A stretch of 64,000 nt of DNA from Cylindrospermum stagnale PCC 7417 (lineage in GTDB: Bacteria > Cyanobacteriota > Cyanobacteriia > Cyanobacteriales > Nostocaceae), in NCBI RefSeq assembly GCF_000317535.1, contig NC_019757.1, positions 2,310,501 through 2,374,500 on the forward strand, written 5' to 3'. Made by a program: the position numbers and the translations under genes. A model generated the notes under the pieces. It was not told the DNA's origin. It did not search any database and saw only the letters and a list, made by a program, of their open reading frames with translations. The number at the start of each line of letters is the position of its first letter. Position 1 is the stretch's first letter. Below are positions 1 through 8,362 of this stretch, piece after piece.

Positions 1-308
1 TTGACAGCGCCAATCCAGGCACGGGGAAGCGTTGTACTCGACCAAGCGCTAGGATCAACGATAGTGTCGCCTGAATACACCACACTAATTCGCTCTCCCG
101 AAAAAGTCGTCTGGCACAACATCATGGTTGAAAACCCTTTGAGAGCATTGGATGTTTGATCTCTCAACAACAAAACCCAGTTTTTGCGCTCCAGATCCGT
201 GAGAAACCCGTCCCAGCTTAAACCTTTAAAGTGATTTTGCAGCAGCACATACATTGCGGTGCGATCGCTTGGGTGCAGCTTTTGAACAGAAACCAGCGAA
301 CTCTTCAT
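1..308 (-). CDS. GNAT-like acyltransferase, 3' part cut by window edge
   Basis: The frame opens with ATG at 308 on the minus strand and stays open for 102 codons to the window edge, so only the N-terminal part is seen. It begins MKSSLVSVQKLHPSDR and contains KGFSTMMLCQTTF followed by VVYSGDTIVDP. This resembles the first strands of the GNAT acyltransferase fold as found in cyanobacterial proteins of unknown substrate. The acetyl-CoA-binding motif (Q/RxxGxG/A) would lie beyond the edge, so the family cannot be confirmed. The gene runs in the same direction as the Rieske and DUF962 genes upstream of it, but about 360 bases of repeat-filled DNA separate it from them. Its substrate is unknown. 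Confidence 0.55.
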   Translation of the reverse strand, partial: MKSSLVSVQKLHPSDRTAMYVLLQNHFKGLSWDGFLTDLERKNWVLLLRDQTSNALKGFSTMMLCQTTFSGERISVVYSGDTIVDPSAWSSTTLPRAWIGAV

Positions 309-447
309 TGTTCGGAAAATACTTAATTTTGCTTAGTGGAATGTTATTAGCTAACACTTTATCGAGCAAATTGGTGAAATTACAAAGTAATGTGACAGAT
401 TCCAGAATGGTTAATTTACTAAGATAATTTTTAGGTTCAATTTGATA

Positions 448-668
448 GGTTCGTAGTAAGCACTTCAGTGCTTATAGCATTTCAGTTAAGCCTAAAACTC
501 AATGTCTACGTAGGTTGGGTTGAGGAACGAAACCCAACATTTCCGAGACTTTGTATGCAACTTCTCTACCACCTGACTTATCTCTCAAGGGTTTTTAAGT
601 TCTAAGCGGTGGTTTATTTACCTGAAAATATCTGTAAATATCTAAGGACTAAAGTCCTTACTACGAAC
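448..668. repeat. MITE-like element with inverted ends
   Basis: The left end (448-474) reads GGTTCGTAGTAAGCACTTCA and continues GTGCTTA. The right end (643-668) is nearly its reverse complement. Each end is also a small hairpin of its own. The roughly 220 bases between them hold no reading frame, and this element fills most of the gap 309-667. The right end supplies the stop codon of the neighbouring Rieske gene. Confidence 0.6.
514..538. repeat. Palindromic GTTGGGTT repeat
   Basis: GTTGGGTT (514-521) is followed by a 9-base loop and by AACCCAAC (531-538). This is a perfect 8-bp hairpin of a type scattered through cyanobacterial intergenic DNA. It lies inside the 448-668 element. Confidence 0.6.
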
Positions 669-1708
669 TAAGATTTATGGCAATTATAATTTTGAATTTT
701 GAATTTTGAATTTCCCGCTGCGGTTGACCATCCAGACGCTTCTAGCTGGTTCACATACTCCATATATTGCGCCAATGGCTGATCAATTTTCAGGAGCAAC
801 TGCGGATTAAATCGAATATTGTCGTAAATCTTCCCATCCTCATCTCTGAGCATATAGTAAGCTAATTGAGTACAGAACAGCAAAAAATTACTGAGCAGAT
901 ATCCCCCGATTCCTTGGCGTTTTTCAGTCACATAAATTGGTTGAATTCGCGTTCTTCCCGGTGCAATCGGAGTGTAAGCATACATCATGTGCAATGGCGG
1001 AAAAAGCCGCACATTTTTCATCATTGTTAACAAACCAATGCAACCATGAGCATACCGCATGGAATACTGATATGTAGAACCAAGAAATTTTTGACCTAAC
1101 CGTTCTCGAAAAGTTGTTTGAGGGAAATTTCCCCGCATCGTAAAGTCAATTTGTGTACCTAATTCGCTGCGATATAGCGACAGATCCATTTTAATATCTA
1201 AATGATGAATCGTTTTTAAATGTTGAGCATCAATTCCATTCATCATACAGATGTGATGATGGCAACTTCTTTCAAATGCAGTATCAGCTTGTGTAACAAT
1301 TTCTTTCCCCTTCAATTCATCAAAATCAGCCACTCCCTCTGGTGCTTCAGCATCAGGATAAATCCAGATAAATCCATACTTTTCCTCTGTTGCGTAAGTT
1401 TGTAATTTAGCTTGAGCCGGAATTTCTGATTGACAGGGAATATTTTGACAAATCCCTGTTTCATCAAATGCCCATTGATGAAAAGCACAACGAAGCCAAT
1501 TACCGTCAACCTGTCCAATTCCCAAATCTGTTCCCAAATGAGGGCAGTAAGCTTCCATTGCCCGCACTTGCCCATCTTCACCTCTAAAAATGGCAATTTT
1601 TTGACCGCAGACTTCCACGGATTTTGCTGTTTTTTTAGCTAATACACTACTGGGACAGGCAATATACCAACCCTTAGCAACTACATTCCAGTTATTGAAT
1701 ATTTGCAT
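668..1708 (-). CDS. Rieske non-heme iron oxygenase
   Basis: A 346-aa protein with an N-terminal Rieske [2Fe-2S] domain: Cys55-Pro-His57 and, 17 residues on, Cys74-Ala-Phe-His77 are the cluster ligands. The catalytic domain has the mononuclear iron motif Asp160-x2-His163-x4-His168. Together these mark an oxygenase that hydroxylates or demethylates a hydrophobic substrate using electrons from a separate reductase. No reductase gene is nearby, so a shared ferredoxin is likely. ATG at 1708 overlaps the end of the DUF962 gene by 17 bases, which implies co-transcription. The last residues (NSKFKIQNYNCHKS) are encoded by a repetitive TTGAATTT tract and the end of a MITE, so the native C-terminus may have been replaced. 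The substrate is unknown; a lipid or terpenoid is plausible from the neighbour. Confidence 0.85.
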   Translation of the reverse strand: MQIFNNWNVVAKGWYIACPSSVLAKKTAKSVEVCGQKIAIFRGEDGQVRAMEAYCPHLGTDLGIGQVDGNWLRCAFHQWAFDETGICQNIPCQSEIPAQAKLQTYATEEKYGFIWIYPDAEAPEGVADFDELKGKEIVTQADTAFERSCHHHICMMNGIDAQHLKTIHHLDIKMDLSLYRSELGTQIDFTMRGNFPQTTFRERLGQKFLGSTYQYSMRYAHGCIGLLTMMKNVRLFPPLHMMYAYTPIAPGRTRIQPIYVTEKRQGIGGYLLSNFLLFCTQLAYYMLRDEDGKIYDNIRFNPQLLLKIDQPLAQYMEYVNQLEASGWSTAAGNSKFKIQNYNCHKS

Positions 1709-2114
1709 AATTGTTAGACAGATAATTATTTAATCTTTCTTGTCGTTGGCAAATATCATCTTGATATTTACCCATCAAAACCCTGAATAACATTTTACCT
1801 AAACAGTAAGAAGCTCTCCAAGAAAATACAGCATCCTGTAAATCAATATGGCTACGCTCAAATAAAAAATGTCCGCTTAATCCCACCAATTGAGTTAGCG
1901 GTAAGCCTAAGAGTAACCAAAAATTTTGTAACTTCCAAGCAGAAAAGAGCAAACCGTAAAAAAATAATATTCCCAGAATGTGCAAAATAATATTAATTGG
2001 ATGTTGGTGTTTAAGAATAAAAATATCCCAGTAGTCTGTAAAAGGATGATCCAAAATTTGATTATTAATCTGATTTCTCAACCTTCGTTGAGGATTAGAA
2101 TTGATTTCACTCAT
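1692..2114 (-). CDS. Mpo1-like (DUF962) membrane protein
   Basis: A 140-aa protein with hydrophobic helices around ILHILGILFFYGLLF and FWLLLGLPLTQLVGLSGHFL, and conserved His residues (KHQHPINIILH, GHFLFERSH). This is the DUF962 pattern. The yeast member Mpo1 is an iron-dependent dioxygenase that shortens 2-hydroxy fatty acids by alpha-oxidation; the role of the bacterial members is unknown. ATG at 2114 was chosen over a TTG at 2147, although neither has a strong ribosome binding site. The reading frame ends 17 bases inside the downstream Rieske gene on the same strand. The pairing of two iron-oxygen enzymes suggests oxidative tailoring of a lipid, which is inference. Confidence 0.75.
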   Translation of the reverse strand: MSEINSNPQRRLRNQINNQILDHPFTDYWDIFILKHQHPINIILHILGILFFYGLLFSAWKLQNFWLLLGLPLTQLVGLSGHFLFERSHIDLQDAVFSWRASYCLGKMLFRVLMGKYQDDICQRQERLNNYLSNNYANIQ

Positions 2115-2201
2115 AAGAAGATGTGTGAAAGGATATGAGGTATTCAAATTTTAAGCCAGTCTCTTGACTATAATGCAGATTATGACAACTAACGAAAAAT
2201 C

Positions 2202-3275
2202 CTAAGGCGAGTAGAGAACAGACTCACATAGTGTTCCTTCCCCTTTACAGCCTTTAGCGACTTGTCCATCAGTTTTTAATTCGTATATTTTATCGCCTTT
2301 AATAAGTAAGCCATCTCCCTCGTCAAATATGAGCGGATTTGAATATTTTCCTTCATATATAACTGAGGTACTTACTGTGCCAAGAATTTTTACTATAGTA
2401 CTGCCATCATCCTTGATCGTAATTGTTCTACCAGTTCCACTTCCACCTAAAAAATTAAAGTACTTAGTTCCTACAAATGGCAGTGTTTCTTGTGTCCATC
2501 CCTTAGCAGAACACGCTGTTGCTCCATTTTGAGGCGCAAGGGTAGATAAACACCAATAAGTTTCTCCATCAAATACAACACCATTGGTGATGTACTTCAA
2601 ATCAGAAATGGATTTCCACGGTTTTGTCCCACCTTCATCATAATATCGATACCGATTTCCTGCGACTTCTAAACCCTGATCTGTGCCTCCTAGCCAATAT
2701 AAACCCGCTGTAATTTTGTTGGATGAGCTTTGTTGAGTAATGTTTGTTTCTTTCTCAATCCACCAACTCTTAACGAAACGTTTTGCATTTTCATCTCCCC
2801 TTGTCGTAGCAACTACAACTAACAGTTCTCCTTTTTCATTGATAAACTCAAATAGACAAGGGCCCTCTCCTGTCCCAGAGCAATCTTTAATCTCTTCATA
2901 TCCCAATTCAAATAGCTCTTTGACAGAACTATCCCGAAGATTAGGCGATTCACCTTGTAAATTTGGCCGCCAACCTTGTTGTCTCAGGAGTTGCCGCGCT
3001 TCCATGTATGCCATATCTTTTTCAAGAGGCATCTCTTCAGGGGCATTTGCAGAAATAGCTTCAGCGGGAGTAGTGATAGTTGAGTTGTTTTCGCCTTTAT
3101 TGGCTGAAACATTTTCAGCGGGAGTAGCGATAGTTGAGTTGTTTTCACCTTGAGTTGGTTGCTGCTCACTATCATTCGCAAAGCTTGCACATCCAAGGGT
3201 GATTAACCCAACTAAACCAGCAACAACACTCACTGTAAAGGCAGGGGGACGAGATACCCAGTTTTTCCACGTCAT
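2202..3275 (-). CDS. Lipoprotein with internally repeated Ser/Thr-rich linker
   Basis: A 357-aa protein with an N-terminal hydrophobic helix ending in the lipobox LITLGC (Cys about residue 29), so it should be lipid-anchored and face the periplasm. ATG at 3275 is preceded by AAAGG; the upstream TTG at 3284 is not needed. After the lipobox comes a low-complexity linker in which GENNSTIATPAENVSAN is repeated almost exactly (GENNSTITTPAEAISAN), a recent duplication. The folded part has paired Cys residues (DCSGTGEGPC; WCLS...CSAKG; GCKGEGTLC) that could form disulfides. No enzyme motif was recognised. The function is unknown. Confidence 0.75.
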   Translation of the reverse strand: MTWKNWVSRPPAFTVSVVAGLVGLITLGCASFANDSEQQPTQGENNSTIATPAENVSANKGENNSTITTPAEAISANAPEEMPLEKDMAYMEARQLLRQQGWRPNLQGESPNLRDSSVKELFELGYEEIKDCSGTGEGPCLFEFINEKGELLVVVATTRGDENAKRFVKSWWIEKETNITQQSSSNKITAGLYWLGGTDQGLEVAGNRYRYYDEGGTKPWKSISDLKYITNGVVFDGETYWCLSTLAPQNGATACSAKGWTQETLPFVGTKYFNFLGGSGTGRTITIKDDGSTIVKILGTVSTSVIYEGKYSNPLIFDEGDGLLIKGDKIYELKTDGQVAKGCKGEGTLCESVLYSP

Positions 3276-3394
3276 AAACTGCAAACCTTTATTATTAGAA
3301 AATGTAGAATCTTAACTCAACAACATCAATAGACAATGCAGATAGCCTGAGAATTACACCTCTACAGATAACGTTAGGCCGTAGAACTCAAGAC

Positions 3395-3733
3395 TTATAG
3401 CGCAAGAACTAAGCGAAGACCTTCATCAACAAGTACCATTAAGCGATCGCTTATTTGGCTTACTTGCTCCATCAAAAACGACTTGTCCACAGTAATCACT
3501 TGGGAAACATTTACAACCGAATCTTGGGGTAAACCAGTTTCATCTGTTGTCACCAAAATGTTGCCTGGAGCTTCAGCCAGCCGAAGATTAGTTGTGAGTA
3601 CAGCAGCAATCACAGTCCGAATTAGACTACGATTAAACTCATCTGACTGAATGATGAGAACTGGTCTACGATATCCTGGTTCGGAAGCAACAGGCGTGGG
3701 TAGGTCTGCCCACCAAATTTCACCTCGCTGCAT
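3395..3733 (-). CDS. MazF/PemK-type mRNA interferase toxin
   Basis: A 112-aa protein starting MQRGEIWWADLP, with RRPVLIIQSDEFNRS and the conserved strand order of the MazF/PemK fold (GEIW, RPVLI, LPQDSVV, ITVDKS). Members are ribosome-independent endoribonucleases that cut mRNA when their antitoxin is degraded. ATG at 3733 shares one base with the antitoxin stop (TGATG) and is preceded by GAGG inside the antitoxin gene, so translation is coupled. It pairs with the ribbon-helix-helix protein upstream. Confidence 0.88.
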   Translation of the reverse strand: MQRGEIWWADLPTPVASEPGYRRPVLIIQSDEFNRSLIRTVIAAVLTTNLRLAEAPGNILVTTDETGLPQDSVVNVSQVITVDKSFLMEQVSQISDRLMVLVDEGLRLVLAL

Positions 3734-3969
3734 CACCAATTTTCCTCAGATATCGTATGGGCTTGTAACCTTACAAACAATGGATCAAGACTGCTGTCTT
3801 CATCGGCATATACAACATCTAACTGTTTAGTAATCTGATCCCGTTTATGCTCTTGCAAGTATTCTTGAAGTGCCACAGCATAAAGCTGACTACGGGATAA
3901 CCCCATGCGTTTTGCAAATTCTTCAGCAGCCTCAAATAGAGGGTCAGGAATTGAAATCGCCGTTTTCAT
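3733..3969 (-). CDS. Ribbon-helix-helix antitoxin of the MazF pair
   Basis: A 78-aa protein opening MKTAISIPDPLFEAAEEFAK, the strand-helix-helix start of MazE/CopG-type antitoxins. The acidic C-terminal tail (YADEDSSLDP...SEENW) would wrap the toxin. It is the first gene of a two-gene operon and presumably represses its own promoter just upstream of 3969. Toxin and antitoxin overlap by one base. Confidence 0.85.
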   Translation of the reverse strand: MKTAISIPDPLFEAAEEFAKRMGLSRSQLYAVALQEYLQEHKRDQITKQLDVVYADEDSSLDPLFVRLQAHTISEENW

Positions 3970-4084
3970 AGATTGGTATAACTAAGGTTATACCCTAATG
4001 CTACCCATTTTTTGTAATTAAGGCAATTACCATTTTGTAAATTTTCGGATAGGTCTAATGTTCAGGAGCGATAGAAGTCATACC

Positions 4085-4249
4085 TTAATAGTCATTGTCA
4101 GCCACACAAATACCTTGACATTTAATACCGTTCGTAGCAGTGCGCTGACAATGAGAGCATAGAACTTTTTCGGTTTCTGTTTCTTTATTTATCTCTATAT
4201 TAGTGCTTGCCTGTAGCTTGTCTTTTTCGGTCTGGAGTTTTTCATTCAT
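4085..4249 (-). CDS. 54-aa Cys4 mini-protein
   Basis: ATG at 4249 opens a 54-codon frame ending TAA at 4085. The N-terminal half is charged and helix-prone. The C-terminal half holds CSHC (31-34) and CQGIC (44-48), four Cys spaced like a zinc knuckle, and ends VADNDY. The compact, Cys-patterned end looks conserved rather than random, and similar tiny proteins appear to be common in cyanobacteria. No clear ribosome binding site was seen, so it may be poorly translated or in part spurious. The function is unknown. Confidence 0.55.
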   Translation of the reverse strand: MNEKLQTEKDKLQASTNIEINKETETEKVLCSHCQRTATNGIKCQGICVADNDY

Positions 4250-4322
4250 AGGAATGGAGGAATTTTTCGCTATTTAAATTTTACAAGTCATTTAGGAGTG
4301 GTGATTGGTCAGGCACAATCTA

Positions 4323-4486
4323 ATATATAGGACTTACGCAAGAACTCTCTCAAACCCTTATTCCTTCTCTTCGAGACGCTGCGCGTTAGCGGAGCTTTCG
4401 CTTTAGCGATACGTGTCCTTTGCGGTAGCCTGCGGCACGCCCTCCGGTCTACGTTTCTTCATGATTTTGCGTAAGTCCTGATATAG
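4323..4486. repeat. MITE-like element, AGGACTTACGCAA ends
   Basis: The left end TATAGGACTTACGCAA (4326-4341) and right end TTGCGTAAGTCCTGATATA (4467-4485) are inverted copies flanked by TATA-rich DNA. The interior is a GC-rich cyanobacterial repeat (4373-4452) with nested small hairpins. It occupies most of the gene-free gap 4250-4614. A solo copy of the same end lies near 62588. Confidence 0.7.
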
Positions 4487-4614
4487 CAAAGTGATACCTG
4501 TTCTTAATCAAGTGATCGCTTCCCCTCTGTGTAGGTATCGCACTTCATGTAATGCTCCAGCAAAGATTTTGTAGTAATGCCCTTGCTGGTAACCCACGAG
4601 ACAATGGACAAGCC

Positions 4615-5172
4615 TTAGTACCAGGAAAACGTACCGTGAACTTCAGTGCGCTCCTTATATGAGTTTATAAACACGGCTCCTCGACTAGTTCCTTGAAAAA
4701 TATGTTTTTCTTGATATTGAGATTCGATAAATTCTCCCCAACAACAGACAATCACATCTGACTCATTTGCCATTTTACAGGCATCCAAATTAAATTCATT
4801 GCTGAAAATTCTAAGCTCATCCTCAAATGATATAACTTGCTCTTCGTATTGTGGAGGTAATCCACTATTCTCCTCCAAAAACTGTCTTATCTGCTTGTCA
4901 GTAAATGAAAGTGATTGTCTGACTTTTCGGAGAGGATCGTAATGAGTTATAAGAATTAACAAAGGACTTTTTGAGGGGTTTGAGTCCCACTGTAGATCAA
5001 AATTAGGATCAGGAGTACCAAAAAATTGAGTGATATAATGGCTCGGATTATTTCTATCAATTCTTGAGATATCTATTTCTAAGCCATTTTGGATATCTAC
5101 AAAACCTATAGCGTTCCATTGGCTTGATGATTGATAATCTTGAATACCTGTGTGGACAAAATGAACTGACAT
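4615..5172 (-). CDS. Hypothetical protein
   Basis: A 185-aa protein starting MSVHFVHTGIQDYQ. ATG at 5172 has a clear GGAG ribosome binding site 11 bases upstream; an in-frame TTG at 5187 sits on that site and is unlikely to be the start. It is soluble, with no signal peptide or transmembrane helix, is rich in Ser, Asp and Gln, and has a CCWGEF segment near residue 150. No family was recognised. It stands alone between a MITE and a toxin-antitoxin operon on the other strand. Confidence 0.65.
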   Translation of the reverse strand: MSVHFVHTGIQDYQSSSQWNAIGFVDIQNGLEIDISRIDRNNPSHYITQFFGTPDPNFDLQWDSNPSKSPLLILITHYDPLRKVRQSLSFTDKQIRQFLEENSGLPPQYEEQVISFEDELRIFSNEFNLDACKMANESDVIVCCWGEFIESQYQEKHIFQGTSRGAVFINSYKERTEVHGTFSWY

Positions 5173-5336
5173 TGTAAACGTCTCCAAGATAGTCTTGATA
5201 AGGTATTTAGTTATATATTATAGGTAAATACAGGCTTTTCAGTGTATTACTCACTAATAGCCAGAAATTTTACCCCCAACATTCAAATGCCGCAATGTTG
5301 TAAAATGGGTGAAAGCTTAACCCTAACTCTCTACTC

Positions 5337-5564
5337 ATGAGTCTCCATCCTCTATTAAAATTTGACATTTCTGAACTCAGCATTGCAGAACGTATCCAAC
5401 TTGCTGAAGATTTATGGGACAGCATCTTAGAACAGCAAGAGGAACTTCCCTTGAGTCAAGTGCAACAACAAGAATTAGATCGACGGTTAGAAAATTACAA
5501 GAAAAACCCCGCAAATGGTTCTAGTTGGGAAGAAGTAAAAAAACGGTTAGGCTTCTCTCGATGA
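5337..5564 (+). CDS. Addiction-module antitoxin (RelB/ParD-like small subunit)
   Basis: A 75-aa protein with the signature LSIAERIQLAEDLWDSI followed by LPLSQVQQQELDRRLE and a C-terminal SWEEVKKRLG. This is the helical 'putative addiction module component' family that precedes RelE/ParE toxins. Its TGA overlaps the toxin ATG (ATGA at 5561-5564). It should neutralise the toxin and autorepress the operon. Confidence 0.87.
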   Translation: MSLHPLLKFDISELSIAERIQLAEDLWDSILEQQEELPLSQVQQQELDRRLENYKKNPANGSSWEEVKKRLGFSR

Positions 5565-5857
5565 ACTATAACCTGATTATTCAGCCAGAAGCAGAATACG
5601 ATATTCAGGATGCTTTTGAGTGGTATGAATCCCAAAATCCAGGTTTAGGTTCTGAATTTGTCCGTGCAGTCGATGCTTGTCTGTCGGGAATTGGACGAAA
5701 TCCCCTTGCTTACCAAATCATCCACAAACAGGTAAGAAGATTATTAATACGCCGATTCCCATACATAATTCTCTACGTTTTTGAGCAAGATACGGTTTTT
5801 GTACTTGCTTGCTTCCATGCAAAACGCAATCCAAAACAGTGGTTGGATAGAATTTAA
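5561..5857 (+). CDS. RelE/ParE-family toxin
   Basis: A 98-aa protein, MNYNLIIQPEAEYDIQDAFEWYESQ..., with the later RRLLIRRFPYIILYVFE strand pair and a final FHAKRNPKQWLDR. This is the RelE/ParE fold of plasmid-stabilisation toxins, which act on mRNA or gyrase. The start was moved to ATG 5561 because it overlaps the antitoxin stop by 4 bases; the upstream in-frame ATG at 5525 lies inside the antitoxin gene. Confidence 0.88.
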   Translation: MNYNLIIQPEAEYDIQDAFEWYESQNPGLGSEFVRAVDACLSGIGRNPLAYQIIHKQVRRLLIRRFPYIILYVFEQDTVFVLACFHAKRNPKQWLDRI

Positions 5858-5900
5858 TAAAACTTTTCTTTGCGCCTCTGCGTCTGGAGCGTGAGATAAT

Positions 5901-7604
5901 TCAACAAGGAAACAAAACAGTTCCCAATTTTTCCCGCCCCAAGCGATCGCTAACTTTACCCCCACAAACAACCTGAACCCCATTAATATAAACCGCTTCC
6001 ACGATTTCATCTGAGCCACGCTTCACCATCCGAGGTTCACCGTCTAGAACTGGATCTGATATTTCCACTTGGGGGCTGATTGGCTGATTTAAAGCATGGG
6101 GATTGAGTAAAACTATATCTGCTTTAGCACCGACTTTGAGAACTCCTGTATCAAGACGAAACCATTGTGCAGGTTCTCCCGTAACGCGAGAAATTGCGGC
6201 TTCAGGTGAAAGGAACTTGGTGGTAACTGCTTGTTTAAGCAAAGACAAAGCTCCATCATAGTAGCCCAGGTTACGGACGTGAGCGCCAGCATCAGTAAAA
6301 CCCGGCAAAATATACGGGTGTTGCATAAAAGCTAAACGGGGTTTTAGGCGATCGTTTGCCCCTGTAGCCACCCAACGCAAATCAGTGTCGTAGTTCTGCA
6401 ACGCATAGATAAATAAATCTACTGGTTCTTGTTGCTTTCGACGAGCAATTTCGGCAAAACTCAAACCCTGCCAATTCGCTTCAGGAGAGTGAACGACTTC
6501 CATCAAATTTAACTGACGATGGAATGATTTACGCCCAGTCAGCCATTCTTGACGAAATTGATGACGAAAAATTGCCGATTCCCATAGTTGTTGGCGTTCC
6601 TGCCGTGACTGACAGCCATTAAGTTGTGCCCCTGTGGGGAATTCTTCAAATAAGGGAGTGACGGGGCCATCAGAGTAAATGGTGAAGGGTTCAGTCAGCG
6701 TTTGAAAGCGAACATTACCGCCGAGAATCCGGTTCCAGATGAAGAGGAGAGGGGAAAAAATGCGCCATAATTTGCGATCGTGTACAGCATCCAAAGCTGA
6801 GAGAACCGTCAGCCGCAGTGGTTGTTGTCCAATGCCTAACCCCATCCGCAGAATGTCCAGAAAGGAAGCCAGCCGTTGTAAATTGGGAGTGACTTGAAAA
6901 ACTAGATCCCGTTGCCGACAGATATCAGCTAAAACGGCATATTCTTTCAATTTCGCGTGTTGAGAAGGAATTGTGCAGCCCTGCCATTGTCCACTCATCC
7001 GATGCCAGGGAAACATATCAATAGAAATGCCAATAAAGCCAGCATCTAAAGCATCTGCTGCTATTCGCTGCATAATTTTTAGCTCAAATTTAGTCGGCTG
7101 AACTGTTAAGCTGCGTTCTAATCCCATCACATAAGCGCGTAAGGCACTGTGTCCAAACATGGGGGCAACATTGGGGCCAAGGGGTAACTGTTGCAAATGG
7201 TGTAAATATTCTGCTGGTGTATGCCAGGAAACCGACTGTTGCAGCCATTTTGCAATCAGTCGATGAGAAAGCGTCTCGACTCTCTGAAAAATATCTGCCA
7301 GCATTTGGGGTTCACCAATGGCAACAGACAAGCTGCAATTGCCAATGACAACGCTGGTAACACCATGACGAACTGATTCGCTTAGTCCCGGTGCAATTTC
7401 TAACTCTAAATCGTAGTGAGTGTGAATATCAATAAATCCTGGCGTGACCCACAAACCAGAAGCATCAACTACTTCACGCGCTGGGATAGTTAAGGAGGGT
7501 GCTATAGCCACAATCCGGCCATTTTGAATGCCAATATCTCCGCGCACAGGTGCAGAGCCTAAACCATCGAAAATTAACCCATTTTGAATCAGTGAATCCA
7601 ACAT
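5901..7604 (-). CDS. N-acyl-D-amino-acid deacylase-type amidohydrolase
   Basis: A 567-aa metal-dependent amidohydrolase. N-terminal beta-sandwich residues (LIQNGLIFDGLG, GRIVAIAP) lead to the metal motif GFIDIHTHYD (His61, His63), and GNC with Cys90 matches the zinc-bridging Cys of D-aminoacylases. The C-terminal part has the usual GFTDAGAHVRN and GVLKVGAKADIVLLNP. It should hydrolyse N-acyl-D-amino acids or a related cyclic amide in the cytoplasm. ATG at 7604 (MLDSLIQNG) is the natural start; the open frame upstream to 7691 is repeated sequence. Its first 80 or so bases occur twice more in the window (8342-8512 and 13898-13986). Confidence 0.85.
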   Translation of the reverse strand: MLDSLIQNGLIFDGLGSAPVRGDIGIQNGRIVAIAPSLTIPAREVVDASGLWVTPGFIDIHTHYDLELEIAPGLSESVRHGVTSVVIGNCSLSVAIGEPQMLADIFQRVETLSHRLIAKWLQQSVSWHTPAEYLHHLQQLPLGPNVAPMFGHSALRAYVMGLERSLTVQPTKFELKIMQRIAADALDAGFIGISIDMFPWHRMSGQWQGCTIPSQHAKLKEYAVLADICRQRDLVFQVTPNLQRLASFLDILRMGLGIGQQPLRLTVLSALDAVHDRKLWRIFSPLLFIWNRILGGNVRFQTLTEPFTIYSDGPVTPLFEEFPTGAQLNGCQSRQERQQLWESAIFRHQFRQEWLTGRKSFHRQLNLMEVVHSPEANWQGLSFAEIARRKQQEPVDLFIYALQNYDTDLRWVATGANDRLKPRLAFMQHPYILPGFTDAGAHVRNLGYYDGALSLLKQAVTTKFLSPEAAISRVTGEPAQWFRLDTGVLKVGAKADIVLLNPHALNQPISPQVEISDPVLDGEPRMVKRGSDEIVEAVYINGVQVVCGGKVSDRLGREKLGTVLFPC

Positions 7605-7687
7605 TATTCTTACCCCACCGACGATTAAACTATCTTCTATTACCTTGCAAGTTTTGGGGCATTGCTTTGAGATGCTCAAGCACTTTA

Positions 7688-7885
7688 TCAAAAATAAAGT
7701 GTGTTTATTTTAACCTTATGACTTCTAAATAATTTCTTTGATGCTAAATTCAGCGAGTGTAAGGTTGTACTGTAGTAAGACCAGGTATAACCCGGTAATG
7801 CTTGATGTTGAAAGTACAAAGCGTTGCTCCTCTCCCGACAGCACAAGCGCAGAATATCTGTGTCTAATAAGTACATCAAATCCAC
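7688..7885 (-). pseudogene. Broken PIN-domain (VapC) toxin
   Basis: The reading frame starts (GTG 7885 or ATG 7876) exactly where a VapC would begin after its antitoxin, with MYLLDTDILRLC, the first PIN strand and catalytic Asp. After about 12 residues all resemblance to a PIN domain is lost and it stops after 65 codons, without the central Glu or the distal Asp residues. It is best read as the remnant of a toxin gene whose 3' part has been deleted or replaced. Confidence 0.6.
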
Positions 7886-8149
7886 CTACATTGACCGCTC
7901 CCGTGTTTCAGCTTGATGACGCAACTCACGAGCATAGGTTTGACTATCAGTGATATCATGGCGTGAATTGATCACACCTTCGTTTTGCCAGTATGTAACA
8001 AGTTCTGCTCCGGTTTTGGGCAGATTATCTACAACTTGTCTTGTAAATAAAATACGCAAAATGTACTCGGATAAGGGTAAATTGAGTTGAGAGGCTTCGG
8101 TGTGAAGTTCGTTTTCTAGTTCTGGCGGCAGGTTAAGGTTAAGACTCAT
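7886..8149 (-). CDS. Orphan VapB/FitA-like antitoxin
   Basis: An 87-aa protein beginning MSLNLNLPPELENELHTEAS, a ribbon-helix-helix start, with LPLSEYILRILF and a charged C-terminal tail. ATG at 8149 follows an AGAGCGAG ribosome binding site. The adjacent PIN toxin remnant begins next to its stop codon. With the toxin broken, this is probably an orphan antitoxin that may still regulate its own promoter. Confidence 0.7.
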   Translation of the reverse strand: MSLNLNLPPELENELHTEASQLNLPLSEYILRILFTRQVVDNLPKTGAELVTYWQNEGVINSRHDITDSQTYARELRHQAETRERSM

Positions 8150-8226
8150 CTCGCTCTTTTGTATAGTTTTGATCTTAAATTGATGGTAGCTCAACCAGAA
8201 TAAGGGTTGGCTGTGATTGTTTCAGA

Positions 8227-8362
8227 ATTGCGATCGCCTTTGGCGCTGCGCTCCTCTCAATCGCTGGAGAGCGGGGCGTAGCCCATCGCTTGTGATTGAA
8301 TATTATCAACCTACGGCTAACCTCTGCTTACTTGGCGATCGCTACAATCCGGCCATTTTTAA
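8227..8362. repeat. Dispersed repeat, copy A
   Basis: This block, from ATTGCGATCGCCTTTGGCGC to the 5' end of an amidohydrolase fragment, is nearly identical to 10821-10954 in the same orientation. It contains HIP1 sites and a hairpin-forming GC-rich core. The two copies bracket the lyase-like gene as direct repeats. Confidence 0.8.

Noticed and set aside
2740-3153. A 137-codon plus-strand frame
   Set aside because: It is antisense to the lipoprotein gene; its repeated GVVIVELFSP-type text mirrors the duplicated linker on the coding strand.
5744-6019. A 91-codon frame overlapping the RelE/ParE toxin and amidohydrolase ends
   Set aside because: It lies antisense or out of frame to two well supported genes and has no motif.
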